Notes under the pieces: model-generated
Told to the model about the DNA's origin: nothing
What the model saw: the letters and a program-made list of their open reading frames with translations, nothing else
Database searches by the model: none
Shown here: positions 9,433 through 17,523 of the stretch, in pieces
Layout: every line of letters begins with the position of its first letter
How positions within the stretch are numbered: position 1 is the first letter of the stretch
Program-made: the position numbers and the translations under genes
Source of the DNA: Porcincola sp945869225
Lineage (GTDB): Bacteria; Bacillota; Clostridia; Lachnospirales; Lachnospiraceae
Direction: 5' to 3'
Length of the DNA stretch: 64,000 nt
Assembly (NCBI RefSeq): GCF_052118625.1
Contig: NZ_JBQKGW010000012.1
Location: forward strand, 1-64,000

Positions 9433-11191
9433 ACAGGAAAAGAAGGAAAGCCAGAAGGCGACACTCAGAAGGATTGTCCGGTATATTTGGAAATATAGAA
9501 TCTACCTGTATCTTTCTCTGGCCCTGGCTGTCGTGACGGTACTGCTGACGCTTTACATCCCGAAGCTGACCGGGCGCTCCGTCGACTATATGATCGGAAA
9601 AGGAAAGGTGGATTTTTACGGAGTCCGGGGAATCATCTATAAAATCATCTGCTGTGCAGTGATCACAGGCTCCGGCCAGTGGCTGATGAATCTGTGCAAC
9701 AACAAGATGACATTTGAGGTTGTCCGGGATATCCGCAATGATGCTTTTGCGAAGATTGAAAAGCTGCCGCTCAGCTTTATCGACGCGCATCCCTACGGGG
9801 ACATCGAGAGCCGGGTCATCGCCGATGCCGATCAGTTTGCCGACGGACTGCTGATGGGGTTCACCCAGCTTTTCAGCGGCGTGGTGACCATTGTCGGAAC
9901 GCTGGCGTTCATGCTGTCGGTCAATGTGAAGATTACACTCGCTGTCGTGGTCATCACCCCGGTATCCTTCCTGGTGGCGGGGTTCATCTCGAAGCGGACA
10001 TACTCAATGTTCCAGAAGCAGACGGCAATCCGGGGAGAGCAGACTGGACTGATCAATGAGATGGTCGAGGGCCAGAGGGTGGTCAAGGCGTATAATCAGA
10101 GAGCGCATGTTGTCGCGGATTTTGATGAGATCAATGACAGATTGACCGACACAACGCTGAAGGCGGTCTTCTACTCGTCGATCACGAACCCTGCAACCCG
10201 GTTTGTCAACAGCCTTGTCTATACCAGCGTCGGGATTGTCGGAGCATTCTCCGTCATAGGCGGAACCCTTACGGTCGGGCAGCTGACGGCGTTTCTGAGT
10301 TACGCAAACCAGTATACGAAACCGTTCAATGAGATATCCGGCGTGGTGACGGAGCTTCAGAATGCCATCGCCTGTGCCGCGAGGGTGTTTGAGCTGATCG
10401 ATGAGCCGGCGCAGATTCCGGATGCGGAGGATGCGGCAGCGCCTCAGACATTTGAAGGGCATGTCTGCCTGGATCAGGTGGATTTTTCCTACACGAAGGA
10501 TGTTCCGCTGATCGAGAATCTGTCGCTGGAGGCGAAGCCGGGGCAGAAGGTCGCAATTGTAGGGCCGACCGGCTGCGGCAAGACAACCCTGATCAATCTT
10601 CTGATGCGGTTTTACGATGTCTGCGGGGGATCGATTTCTGTCGATGGGACGGATATCAGGATGCTGACAAGAGATGCCCTCCGCGGCGGATATGGGATGG
10701 TGCTTCAGGATACCTGGCTGAAGTCCGGTACGATCCGGGAAAATATCACGATGGGAAACCCGGATGTCAGTGAAGAAGAAATGATCCGCGTGGCAAAGAC
10801 CTGCCACATTCATTCATTTGTCATGAAGCTGCCAAAGGGGTATGATACCCCTGTGTCGGACAACGGGGAGGACTTTTCCCAGGGGCAGAAGCAGCTGCTC
10901 TGCATCGCCCGTGTCATGATGTGTCATCCATTCATGCTGATCCTGGACGAGGCGACTTCCTCGATCGATACCAGAACCGAGCTGAAGATCCAGGATGCAT
11001 TTGGACGCATGATGGAGGGCCATACAAGCTTTATTGTGGCACACCGGCTTTCCACGATCCGCACGGCAGATGTGATTCTCGTCATGAAGGACGGACATAT
11101 CATCGAGCAGGGGAATCACCGGCAGCTGATGGAGGAGAAGGGATTCTACTACAACCTGTACCAGAGCCAGTTCCTCGGGCAGGCAATTTAA
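9425..11191 (+). CDS. Heterodimeric ABC exporter subunit with canonical Walker B
   Basis: 588 residues from ATG 9425, which has aaggagg upstream and overlaps the end of the partner gene. A six-helix membrane domain comes first, then the ATPase domain. Walker A is GPTGCGKT (near 380) and Walker B is LILDEATSSID with the catalytic Glu (near 508). The signature is FSQGQ rather than LSGGQ (near 484). Its good Walker A/B would face the good signature of the first subunit, giving one active and one degenerate ATP site. That is an established feature of asymmetric heterodimeric type IV exporters. Confidence 0.92.
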   Translation: MRKQEKKESQKATLRRIVRYIWKYRIYLYLSLALAVVTVLLTLYIPKLTGRSVDYMIGKGKVDFYGVRGIIYKIICCAVITGSGQWLMNLCNNKMTFEVVRDIRNDAFAKIEKLPLSFIDAHPYGDIESRVIADADQFADGLLMGFTQLFSGVVTIVGTLAFMLSVNVKITLAVVVITPVSFLVAGFISKRTYSMFQKQTAIRGEQTGLINEMVEGQRVVKAYNQRAHVVADFDEINDRLTDTTLKAVFYSSITNPATRFVNSLVYTSVGIVGAFSVIGGTLTVGQLTAFLSYANQYTKPFNEISGVVTELQNAIACAARVFELIDEPAQIPDAEDAAAPQTFEGHVCLDQVDFSYTKDVPLIENLSLEAKPGQKVAIVGPTGCGKTTLINLLMRFYDVCGGSISVDGTDIRMLTRDALRGGYGMVLQDTWLKSGTIRENITMGNPDVSEEEMIRVAKTCHIHSFVMKLPKGYDTPVSDNGEDFSQGQKQLLCIARVMMCHPFMLILDEATSSIDTRTELKIQDAFGRMMEGHTSFIVAHRLSTIRTADVILVMKDGHIIEQGNHRQLMEEKGFYYNLYQSQFLGQAI

Positions 11192-11197
11192 AGAAAG

Positions 11198-11701
11198 ATG
11201 GAGACGGAGAAGATGCAGATCGCAGACATCACAAAAAAGATGATTACGTATTCGGAGGGCAATACACATGATATCAATCATTTCCTGAAGGTCTGGTCGT
11301 TTGCCAGAACGATCGGACAGCTGGAGGGGCTGGATGACAGAACGCAGGAAATCCTGGAGACTGCAGCACTTCTTCATGATATTGCCTGCCCGCTGTGCCG
11401 GGAAAAGTACGGAAACACGAACGGGAAATATCAGGAAAAAGAAGGGATGCCGCTTGCCGAAGCATTTCTGAGAGACTGCGGTCTTTCTCCGGAGGAGAAC
11501 GCCCGGATTGTGTACCTTGTCGGGCATCACCATACGCTGGAGGATATCCATGGAATGGATTATCAGATTCTGATCGAGGCAGACTATATCGTGAATGCGG
11601 ATGAAAGCCACTATTCCATTGAGAATATCAGGCATTTTCGGGAGCAGATATTCAGGACGAATACAGGGAAGGCGATTCTGGATTCAATCTATCTGGGCTG
11701 A
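11198..11701 (+). CDS. HD-domain phosphohydrolase
   Basis: 167 residues with an HD fold: His in THDINHFLKVW, the HD pair in LLHDIA and a later GHHH motif give the metal ligands of this superfamily. Members hydrolyse nucleotides or other phosphate esters; the substrate cannot be named from sequence. The gene follows the exporter by 6 bp and shares its transcript. ATG 11198 is used here, but ATG 11213 has a better-placed ggagacggag and may be the real start. Confidence 0.85.
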   Translation: METEKMQIADITKKMITYSEGNTHDINHFLKVWSFARTIGQLEGLDDRTQEILETAALLHDIACPLCREKYGNTNGKYQEKEGMPLAEAFLRDCGLSPEENARIVYLVGHHHTLEDIHGMDYQILIEADYIVNADESHYSIENIRHFREQIFRTNTGKAILDSIYLG

Positions 11702-11809
11702 TGCACAGAAAATTCTCTGGGAATGTGCTGCTGACAGCATCTTCCGGACAGAAGGAGATGCGCTGGCTGTTGTCATCATACAGCAGCTGGAACAACAACG
11801 ATATGTAAA

Positions 11810-11840
11810 TGGGGCAGGAAACCGATGGCTTCCTGCCCCA
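11810..11840. terminator. Bidirectional terminator hairpin between HD gene and eno
   Basis: An 11-bp perfect stem (TGGGGCAGGAA / TTCCTGCCCCA) with a 9-nt loop. It is followed by CTTTTCTG on the + strand and by TTTACATAT on the minus strand, so it can end both convergent transcripts. A threefold GAAGATC repeat lies next to it at 11867-11887. Confidence 0.75.
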
Positions 11841-11899
11841 CTTTTCTGTGAAGGCGAATGATTCTGGAAGATCGAAGATCGAAGATCTCAGAACAGTCT

Positions 11900-13195
11900 T
11901 CAGCGGCGGTTGAAGGCATCAAATCCCGGATACACGGCATTCGCACCCAGCTGCTGCTCAATGCGGAGCAGCTGGTTGTACTTTGCAACCCGCTCTGATC
12001 TGGCCGGAGCGCCGGTCTTGATCTGGCGCGTGTTCAGCGCAACAGCGAGATCTGCGATGGTGGTGTCTGCTGTCTCGCCGGAACGGTGGGAGACGATGGC
12101 GGTGTAGCCGGCCTTGTGCGCCATCTTGATGGCGTTCATCGTCTCGCTGACAGAGCCAATCTGGTTCAGCTTGATCAGGATGGAGTTGCCGCAGCCAAGC
12201 TCAATGCCCTTCTTCAGGCGCTCTGTATTGGTGACGAACAGGTCATCTCCCACAAGCTGTACCTTGTGACCGATCGCGGCTGTCATCTTCTGCCAGCCTT
12301 CCCAGTCTTCCTCGTCCAGGCCATCCTCGATCGAGTAGATCGGATAATCGGTGACCAGTTTGTCCCAGTGCGCAATCAGCTCATCGGAGGTGAAGTCCTT
12401 TCCGGACTTCGGCTGATGATAGAAGCCCTTTCCCTTTTCTGACTTCCACTCAGAGGAGGCTGCGTCCATCGCCAGAACAAAATCCTTTCCTGGTTTGTAG
12501 CCCGCATTTTCAATGGCTTTCAGGATGTGTTCGATGGTATCGGCGTCATCCTTCAGGTTCGGTGCAAAACCGCCCTCGTCACCGACAGCAGTTGTGCTGC
12601 CCTCTGCCTTCAGGAGCTTCTGAAGGGCATGGTAGACATCTGCGGACCAGCGGAGCGCTTCCGAAAAGCTGGAGGCGCCAGCCGGCATGATCATGAATTC
12701 CTGTGTATCGACTGAATTCGATGCATGGACGCCGCCGTTCAGAATGTTCATCATCGGAACCGGGAGCGTATTTCCATTGACACCGCCGAGAAAGCGGTAG
12801 AGCGGAAGACCAAGCGCTTCGGATGCCGCGCGTGCCGTGGCGATGGAAACCGCCAGGATCGCGTTCGCCCCAAGAGCCGATTTGTCTTTTGTTCCATCCG
12901 CCCTGAGCATGGCGCCATCCACGGCGTAGGTGTCACATGCATCCAGTCCGGTGACCGCTTCGGCGATGGCACCGTTTACATTGGCAACTGCCTTCTCGAC
13001 GCTCTTTCCGCCGTAGTTGCTCTTGTCACCGTCGCGAAGCTCAAGCGCCTCGAACTCACCGGTTGAAGCGCCGCTCGGAGAGGTGCCTCTCGCGACGGTG
13101 CCGTCAGCAAGCGTGACCTCCGCCTCGACAGTCGGGTTCCCTCTGGAATCAAGAATCTGCCTTCCGATCACTTTTTCGATTGCTGTATATTCCAT
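11900..13195 (-). CDS. eno: Enolase
   Basis: 431 residues, full family length. It catalyses 2-phosphoglycerate to phosphoenolpyruvate in glycolysis. The N-terminus (IEKVIGRQILDSRGNPTVE) is characteristic; VGDEGGFAPNL, the Mg2+-binding Asp and Glu in LAMDAASSEW, IEDGLDEEDW and VGDDLFVTN, the Lys of LIKLNQIGSV and the SHRSGET loop are all present. A strong aaaggagg precedes the ATG at 13195. It is monocistronic, with its own promoter upstream and a terminator at 11810-11840. Confidence 0.98.
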   Translation of the reverse strand: MEYTAIEKVIGRQILDSRGNPTVEAEVTLADGTVARGTSPSGASTGEFEALELRDGDKSNYGGKSVEKAVANVNGAIAEAVTGLDACDTYAVDGAMLRADGTKDKSALGANAILAVSIATARAASEALGLPLYRFLGGVNGNTLPVPMMNILNGGVHASNSVDTQEFMIMPAGASSFSEALRWSADVYHALQKLLKAEGSTTAVGDEGGFAPNLKDDADTIEHILKAIENAGYKPGKDFVLAMDAASSEWKSEKGKGFYHQPKSGKDFTSDELIAHWDKLVTDYPIYSIEDGLDEEDWEGWQKMTAAIGHKVQLVGDDLFVTNTERLKKGIELGCGNSILIKLNQIGSVSETMNAIKMAHKAGYTAIVSHRSGETADTTIADLAVALNTRQIKTGAPARSERVAKYNQLLRIEQQLGANAVYPGFDAFNRR

Positions 13196-13250
13196 TTCCG
13201 TCCTCCTTTGGCTTATATGAATCAGGATCAGATCTGTTGCTTACAATTGA

Positions 13251-13279
13251 ATTATACATCAGTAAGTTATATATGTCTA
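13251..13279 (-). promoter_or_regulatory. eno promoter
   Basis: Minus-strand elements TAGACA (13279-13274) and TATAAT (13256-13251) are separated by 17 bp, a near-consensus sigma-A promoter. The leader would be about 50 nt to the enolase start. Confidence 0.65.
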
Positions 13280-13339
13280 ACTAATTTTTTCAAAAATGAT
13301 CGTTTCACCGGAGATCTTCTGATGGACAAACCACTTTGC

Positions 13340-13370
13340 TTGACTTATCGAAAGATGATAAATATTATCA
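13340..13370 (+). promoter_or_regulatory. ZIP transporter promoter with palindromic operator over the -10
   Basis: TTGACT (13340-13345), 17 bp, TATTAT (13363-13368). The perfect palindrome TGATAA-ATA-TTATCA (13356-13370) covers the -10 element, an ideal place for a repressor. A metalloregulator of the Fur/Zur/PerR or DtxR type is the natural suspect because the gene is a metal transporter; the sequence does not say which. Confidence 0.6.
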
Positions 13371-13410
13371 AAGTATAACAATGCCAATCATAAGGAGGGA
13401 CTAGAAAGTG

Positions 13411-14190
13411 ATGATGGAACTGATCCAGGGACTTGCGATCCCGTTCATCGGAACCTCGGCAGGGGCAGCCTGCGTATTTCTGATGAAACATCAGCTGAAT
13501 GTGAAGATTGAGAAAATCCTGACAGGCTTTGCGGCCGGGGTGATGGTGGCTGCATCAATCTGGAGTCTGCTGATTCCGGCCATGCAGCAGAGCAGCGGAC
13601 TCGGGAAGTGGTCTTTTGTACCGGCGGCGGTCGGCTTTATGCTCGGAACACTGTTCCTTATGGTACTGGATGAGGTGATCCCGCATCTGCACCGATTCAG
13701 TGACAGCCCGGAAGGCCCGAAGAGCAGGCTCGCCAGAACAACGATGATGGTGCTTGCTGTCACGCTCCACAATATTCCGGAAGGGATGGCAGTCGGGATC
13801 GTCTATGCAGGCTGGATCCGCGGAGGCAGCGGTATCACCATCGGAGCCGCGCTTGCGCTCTCAGTCGGGATTGCGATCCAGAACTTTCCGGAGGGGGCAA
13901 TCGTCTCCATGCCGATTGCGGCAGAGGGGAAGAAAAAAGGGAAGGCCTTTCTGGCAGGGGTAGGCTCCGGTGCGGTAGAGCCGGTGAGCGCGGTCCTCAC
14001 GATCCTGCTTGCAGAGCTGATCATTCCTGCGCTGCCATACCTGCTGGGCTTTGCGGCAGGCGCGATGATGTATGTGGTCGTGGAGGAACTGATCCCGGAG
14101 ATGTCTCAGGGGAAGCACTCCAATATGGGGACAATCGCATTTTCCATCGGATTTCTGCTGATGATGGCCCTCGATGTGGCGCTTGGGTGA
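13411..14190 (+). CDS. ZIP-family divalent metal transporter
   Basis: 259 residues, eight predicted membrane helices, ZupT/GufA-like. The metal-binding helices carry HNIPEG and QNFPEG, the two signature motifs of bacterial ZIP proteins. Such proteins move Zn2+, Fe2+ or Mn2+ across the cytoplasmic membrane. ATG 13411 is preceded by aaggaggga; GTG 13408 is an in-frame alternative. It has its own promoter with an overlapping palindrome, and ends 25 bp before the convergent C26 hydrolase gene. Confidence 0.9.
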   Translation: MMELIQGLAIPFIGTSAGAACVFLMKHQLNVKIEKILTGFAAGVMVAASIWSLLIPAMQQSSGLGKWSFVPAAVGFMLGTLFLMVLDEVIPHLHRFSDSPEGPKSRLARTTMMVLAVTLHNIPEGMAVGIVYAGWIRGGSGITIGAALALSVGIAIQNFPEGAIVSMPIAAEGKKKGKAFLAGVGSGAVEPVSAVLTILLAELIIPALPYLLGFAAGAMMYVVVEELIPEMSQGKHSNMGTIAFSIGFLLMMALDVALG

Positions 14191-14214
14191 GTGGGATCCG
14201 CTCCGGTCTTTCTC

Positions 14215-14886
14215 TCAGATCATGCTCAAAAACTTCTCAAAGACCGGCCTTCCGTCTTCCGTATCAACGCGGCGGAAGGCCCCGGTCATTCGTTCCGGAT
14301 GCCACTGAACACCAATAACCGGCAGCGATTCGTGACAGATTCCCTCGATCAGGTGATCGTCGCTGTACATAACAGCGTGAAGGCCGGAGCCAAGTCTGTC
14401 TACAGCCTGGTGGTGGGAGCTGTTGACAAAGAAGCGCTCTTTCCCATACAGAGCGGCTGCGTATGTTCCGGGGAGGGCGGTGACCGGGTGAACCTTGTCC
14501 GTCTGACTTCCCTTGTCTCTCGCATGGCGGTCTGTATTCGGAATGTTCTGAATCAGGCTTCCGCCGAAATAAACGTTCAGAAGCTGCATGCCCCGGCAGA
14601 TGCCGAGAATCGGGATCTTGTGACTGACCGCGTAGCAGACCGCCTGCATCTGGAAGTAGTCGAGCTCATCGTTGATATTCAGGCTGGCCGTGTTTTCTTC
14701 ATGGTAGAGGGCAGGGTTGATGTCCCAGCCTCCCGGAATCAGGAACCCGTCTGCGTCGGTAAATTGCTCGTCAGAGGCGTGCAGATTGCACAGCACAGCG
14801 CCGCCGCCGGCTTCCTTGATGGCATCCTCACAGTTTTTATGCGTCGGAAGGTCTCTGGCGTCGGACAGAATATATATTTTTTTCAT
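14215..14886 (-). CDS. Class-I glutamine amidotransferase-like (peptidase C26) gamma-glutamyl hydrolase
   Basis: 223 residues from ATG 14886 (TTG 14892 is in frame). The nucleophile elbow is LGICRGMQ (Cys97), the early glycine loop is LIPGGWDINP and the His-Glu pair lies in GVQWHPERM. It fits PuuD-like C26 enzymes, which cut gamma-glutamyl bonds such as gamma-glutamyl-GABA. It is the last gene of a glutamate-type ABC import operon, starting 2 bp after the ATPase stop. It may therefore act on an imported gamma-glutamyl compound; that link is inference. Confidence 0.85.
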   Translation of the reverse strand: MKKIYILSDARDLPTHKNCEDAIKEAGGGAVLCNLHASDEQFTDADGFLIPGGWDINPALYHEENTASLNINDELDYFQMQAVCYAVSHKIPILGICRGMQLLNVYFGGSLIQNIPNTDRHARDKGSQTDKVHPVTALPGTYAAALYGKERFFVNSSHHQAVDRLGSGLHAVMYSDDHLIEGICHESLPVIGVQWHPERMTGAFRRVDTEDGRPVFEKFLSMI

Positions 14887-14888
14887 GA

Positions 14889-15671
14889 TCAAAGTTCACT
14901 CTCTTTTTGTTCGTTTCTGAAGGAGGCAAGGAATTCCCTTGCTCTTTCTGTCTTTGGATGCGCGAAGAATTCATCCGGCGATCCTTCTTCCAGAATTGCT
15001 CCATCATTCATAAAGATGATGCGGTCGGCAACATTCCTGGCAAAGTTCATCTCGTGCGTGACAATGACCATCGTCATGCCGGATTTCGCGAGGGAAGTCA
15101 TGACATCCAGAACCTCCTGAATCATCTCCGGGTCCAGCGCGCTGGTCGGCTCATCGAAGAGGATGGCCTTCGGATGCATGGCAAGTGCCCGGGCAATCGC
15201 GGCTCGCTGCTGCTGTCCGCCGGAGAGCTGGGCAGGGACCTTCCTGGCCTGGTCTTCGATCCCGACCTGGCGGAGCAGCTTCAGTGCCTCTTCCTCCGCA
15301 GCCTTGCGTTTTATGTGCAGGACGTCCATCGGGGCCATCGTCACGTTATCCAGAATCGTCCGGTGAAGAAAGAGGTTGAAGGACTGGAAGACCATCCCGA
15401 TCCGGGAACGAACCTGTGCGAGTTCTTTACCCTCGGCCGGCATCGGCTGACCTTCAATCAGAATCTCACCGGAGCTGATGGTTTCCAGGCGGTTCATGGT
15501 ACGGCACAGGGTGGACTTGCCGGAGCCGGAAGGACCGATGATCACCACAACCTCTCCCTGCCGGACAGACAGGCTGACATCCTTGAGTACGTGATGTGTC
15601 CCGAAATATTTGTTGACCTTTCGGAGTTCGATGACGGGGGGATCCGTCCCGTTTTTGCGTTCACTGTTCAT
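14889..15671 (-). CDS. Polar amino-acid ABC transporter ATPase (GlnQ/GluA type)
   Basis: 260 residues with Walker A GPSGSGKST, signature LSGGQQQR and Walker B ILFDEPTSALDPE, the exact pattern of GlnQ/GluA/HisP proteins. It energises import by the two permeases at 15758-17211. It lies 86 bp after the permease stop, with a 7-bp-stem hairpin (15751-15768) overlapping that stop. Confidence 0.93.
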   Translation of the reverse strand: MNSERKNGTDPPVIELRKVNKYFGTHHVLKDVSLSVRQGEVVVIIGPSGSGKSTLCRTMNRLETISSGEILIEGQPMPAEGKELAQVRSRIGMVFQSFNLFLHRTILDNVTMAPMDVLHIKRKAAEEEALKLLRQVGIEDQARKVPAQLSGGQQQRAAIARALAMHPKAILFDEPTSALDPEMIQEVLDVMTSLAKSGMTMVIVTHEMNFARNVADRIIFMNDGAILEEGSPDEFFAHPKTERAREFLASFRNEQKESEL

Positions 15672-15757
15672 AGCTGAGTCCTTTCGGGCAGCACGGCACT
15701 TAATCCGCCGCCGGATGTGCCATGCGCAGACAAATCGGGGATGCAGGAACCAGTCCG

Positions 15758-16555
15758 TCAGCGGACTGCTCTTGCAAGCTGATTGATCAGGAAGTTAATC
15801 AGGATATAGATGACGGACACGACCAGATAAACGGGAAGCATCGCGTCATAGTTGGAAATCAGTACCTTCGCGTTCTGCATCAGATCCGGGAAGTTGATGA
15901 CGTAGGCAAATGTTGTGTCCTTCACGACGATGACGATTTCTGAGATCAGAGAAGGAATCACATATCGGAAAGCCTGCGGAAAGATGACCTTGTAGAACAC
16001 ATGGCGGTCCCGCATCCCAAGCGACAGCGCGGCTTCTGTCTGCCCCTTCGGCACGGCGTTGACGCCGGAGCGGAACACCTCGGCGACGACACCGACGGCT
16101 GAGATGGCTACCGGCAGCGCGATCCTCAGAAGAGAAGGCAGCTTCAGGCCTGTCTGCGGCACAACCAGGAAGAAAAAGTAGATGAACAGAAGCGTCGGAA
16201 CGCCGCGCGTAAACTCAATCAGTGCAGCTGAAATCTTCCGGAGAATGCCGGAGCGGCTGACACGGCCCCTCATCAGGAGAAAGCCGATGACAAATGCCAC
16301 GGCGCCGGCCGTGAGCGCTGCCTCAAGCGTACCCAGAAGACCCTGACCGATAAACCGCCAGGTTGTATATTTCAGGAAGAAGGACCAGTACTGCGGTGCA
16401 AGCTGCCCGTTCTCCTGAAAGCGGACGGCCATCCGGTAAAGAAGGAAGGCAATCGGGAACAGCGATACAATGGTCCAGAAGACGATCCGCCGCCTGGTCT
16501 TCGGACCTGGCTCATCATACAGAAAGTCACGGATGTTGTTCTTCTCATTCTTCAT
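15758..16555 (-). CDS. Polar amino-acid ABC permease (GluD type)
   Basis: 265 residues with membrane helices and the EAA-type loop (AALSLGMRDRHVFYKVIFPQA) that contacts the ATPase. The N-terminal basic segment before the first helix is typical of GluD proteins of glutamate transporters. Its start overlaps the stop of the upstream permease by 4 bp, so the two form a coupled heterodimer. Confidence 0.9.
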   Translation of the reverse strand: MKNEKNNIRDFLYDEPGPKTRRRIVFWTIVSLFPIAFLLYRMAVRFQENGQLAPQYWSFFLKYTTWRFIGQGLLGTLEAALTAGAVAFVIGFLLMRGRVSRSGILRKISAALIEFTRGVPTLLFIYFFFLVVPQTGLKLPSLLRIALPVAISAVGVVAEVFRSGVNAVPKGQTEAALSLGMRDRHVFYKVIFPQAFRYVIPSLISEIVIVVKDTTFAYVINFPDLMQNAKVLISNYDAMLPVYLVVSVIYILINFLINQLARAVR

Positions 16556-17211
16556 CGCACAATCCTCACTTTTCTGTCAATCAGGCTTCCGATCTGGCCG
16601 ATCAGGACTGCAGTCGCACAGTACAGCGCCGCGGAAATCACGAATGCCATGATGCCGCCGACAGAGTGTGTGTTGATATGGGAGACAAGCCCGGTCAGCT
16701 CCATCGGGTTCATCGGGACCTGGGAAGCAAGGGAAGTCGTAAGCATGGTTGCAACCAGAAGATTTGTCAGAGGCAGAACGCTGTTGCGCAGCGCCTGCGG
16801 GATCACGACCTTGCGCAGCACGTGTGTGAAGCGCATTCCCAGCGCCCGGGCAGCTTCAATCTGTCCTTTGTCAATCATATTCATGCCTGACATCAGGTAC
16901 TCTGAACAGAAGGAAGCCGGAATCAGGGTGGTTGCAGTCAGCACACACGCCTGATAGGAAAAAATCAGGTTCAGGTAGGGCAGCGCATAGACAAGGAATA
17001 TGAGAAGCGCCACGCCGGGGATGTTCCGGAAAATCTGGACATACAGTCCGGCAATGATCCGGAGCGGACGAATCGGACTTACACGCATCGCGGTGATCAG
17101 GACACCAAGGACAAGCGCAAGCACAAATGAAACAGCGGTTAATTTCCAGGTTGTCAGGAGTGCGATCGCATACTTGCCTCCGTATTGAGAAAGAAGTTCT
17201 CCAATGTTCAT
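16552..17211 (-). CDS. Polar amino-acid ABC permease (GluC type)
   Basis: 219 residues, about five membrane helices. The EAA-like loop AARALGMRFTHVLRKVVIPQA is clear. It pairs with the GluD-type permease to form the membrane channel of the importer. It is separated from the binding-protein gene by 312 bp that contain a strong terminator-like hairpin, so permease expression should be lower than that of the binding protein. Confidence 0.9.
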   Translation of the reverse strand: MNIGELLSQYGGKYAIALLTTWKLTAVSFVLALVLGVLITAMRVSPIRPLRIIAGLYVQIFRNIPGVALLIFLVYALPYLNLIFSYQACVLTATTLIPASFCSEYLMSGMNMIDKGQIEAARALGMRFTHVLRKVVIPQALRNSVLPLTNLLVATMLTTSLASQVPMNPMELTGLVSHINTHSVGGIMAFVISAALYCATAVLIGQIGSLIDRKVRIVR

Positions 17212-17296
17212 AGCAAAAGGTCTCCCGGCCCTTTATTTGTATGTCAGCTGCAGCCCATCTGCGGGCGAGAGGCGATGACATGACCTCTGAGAGAAT

Positions 17297-17340
17297 CAAA
17301 AAAGGCTGCCGCATGAGTCTGGCTCACGGACAGCCTTTTC
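17297..17340 (-). terminator. Attenuating terminator between binding-protein and permease genes
   Basis: On the minus strand a stem AAAAGGCTG / CAGCCTTTT with an inner paired part (CCGTGAG/CTCATGCGG) is followed by a run of T. A second hairpin (GTTCCTG/CAGGAAC) lies at 17345-17371. The rest of 17212-17523 holds nothing that I recognise. The position inside the operon implies partial termination. Confidence 0.75.
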
Positions 17341-17523
17341 GCGTGTTCCTGCAGCAACTACTGTCAGGAACAGATTATAAACGATTTGAAACATGCATGG
17401 AAGCGGCCTCGCGTGATTTTTCTGAGAGACAGCCGCCCGCATTGCGCATTGCTTTTACAGCGGTGTCTGCGATTTGCCGCTGCATCCTGTCGTCGTTCAG
17501 AGGGAGCCGCTGACATGCAGCTC

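Noticed and set aside
11867..11887. Three GAAGATC repeats
   Set aside because: Only 7-bp units without spacers, so not a CRISPR array; probably slippage next to the terminator.
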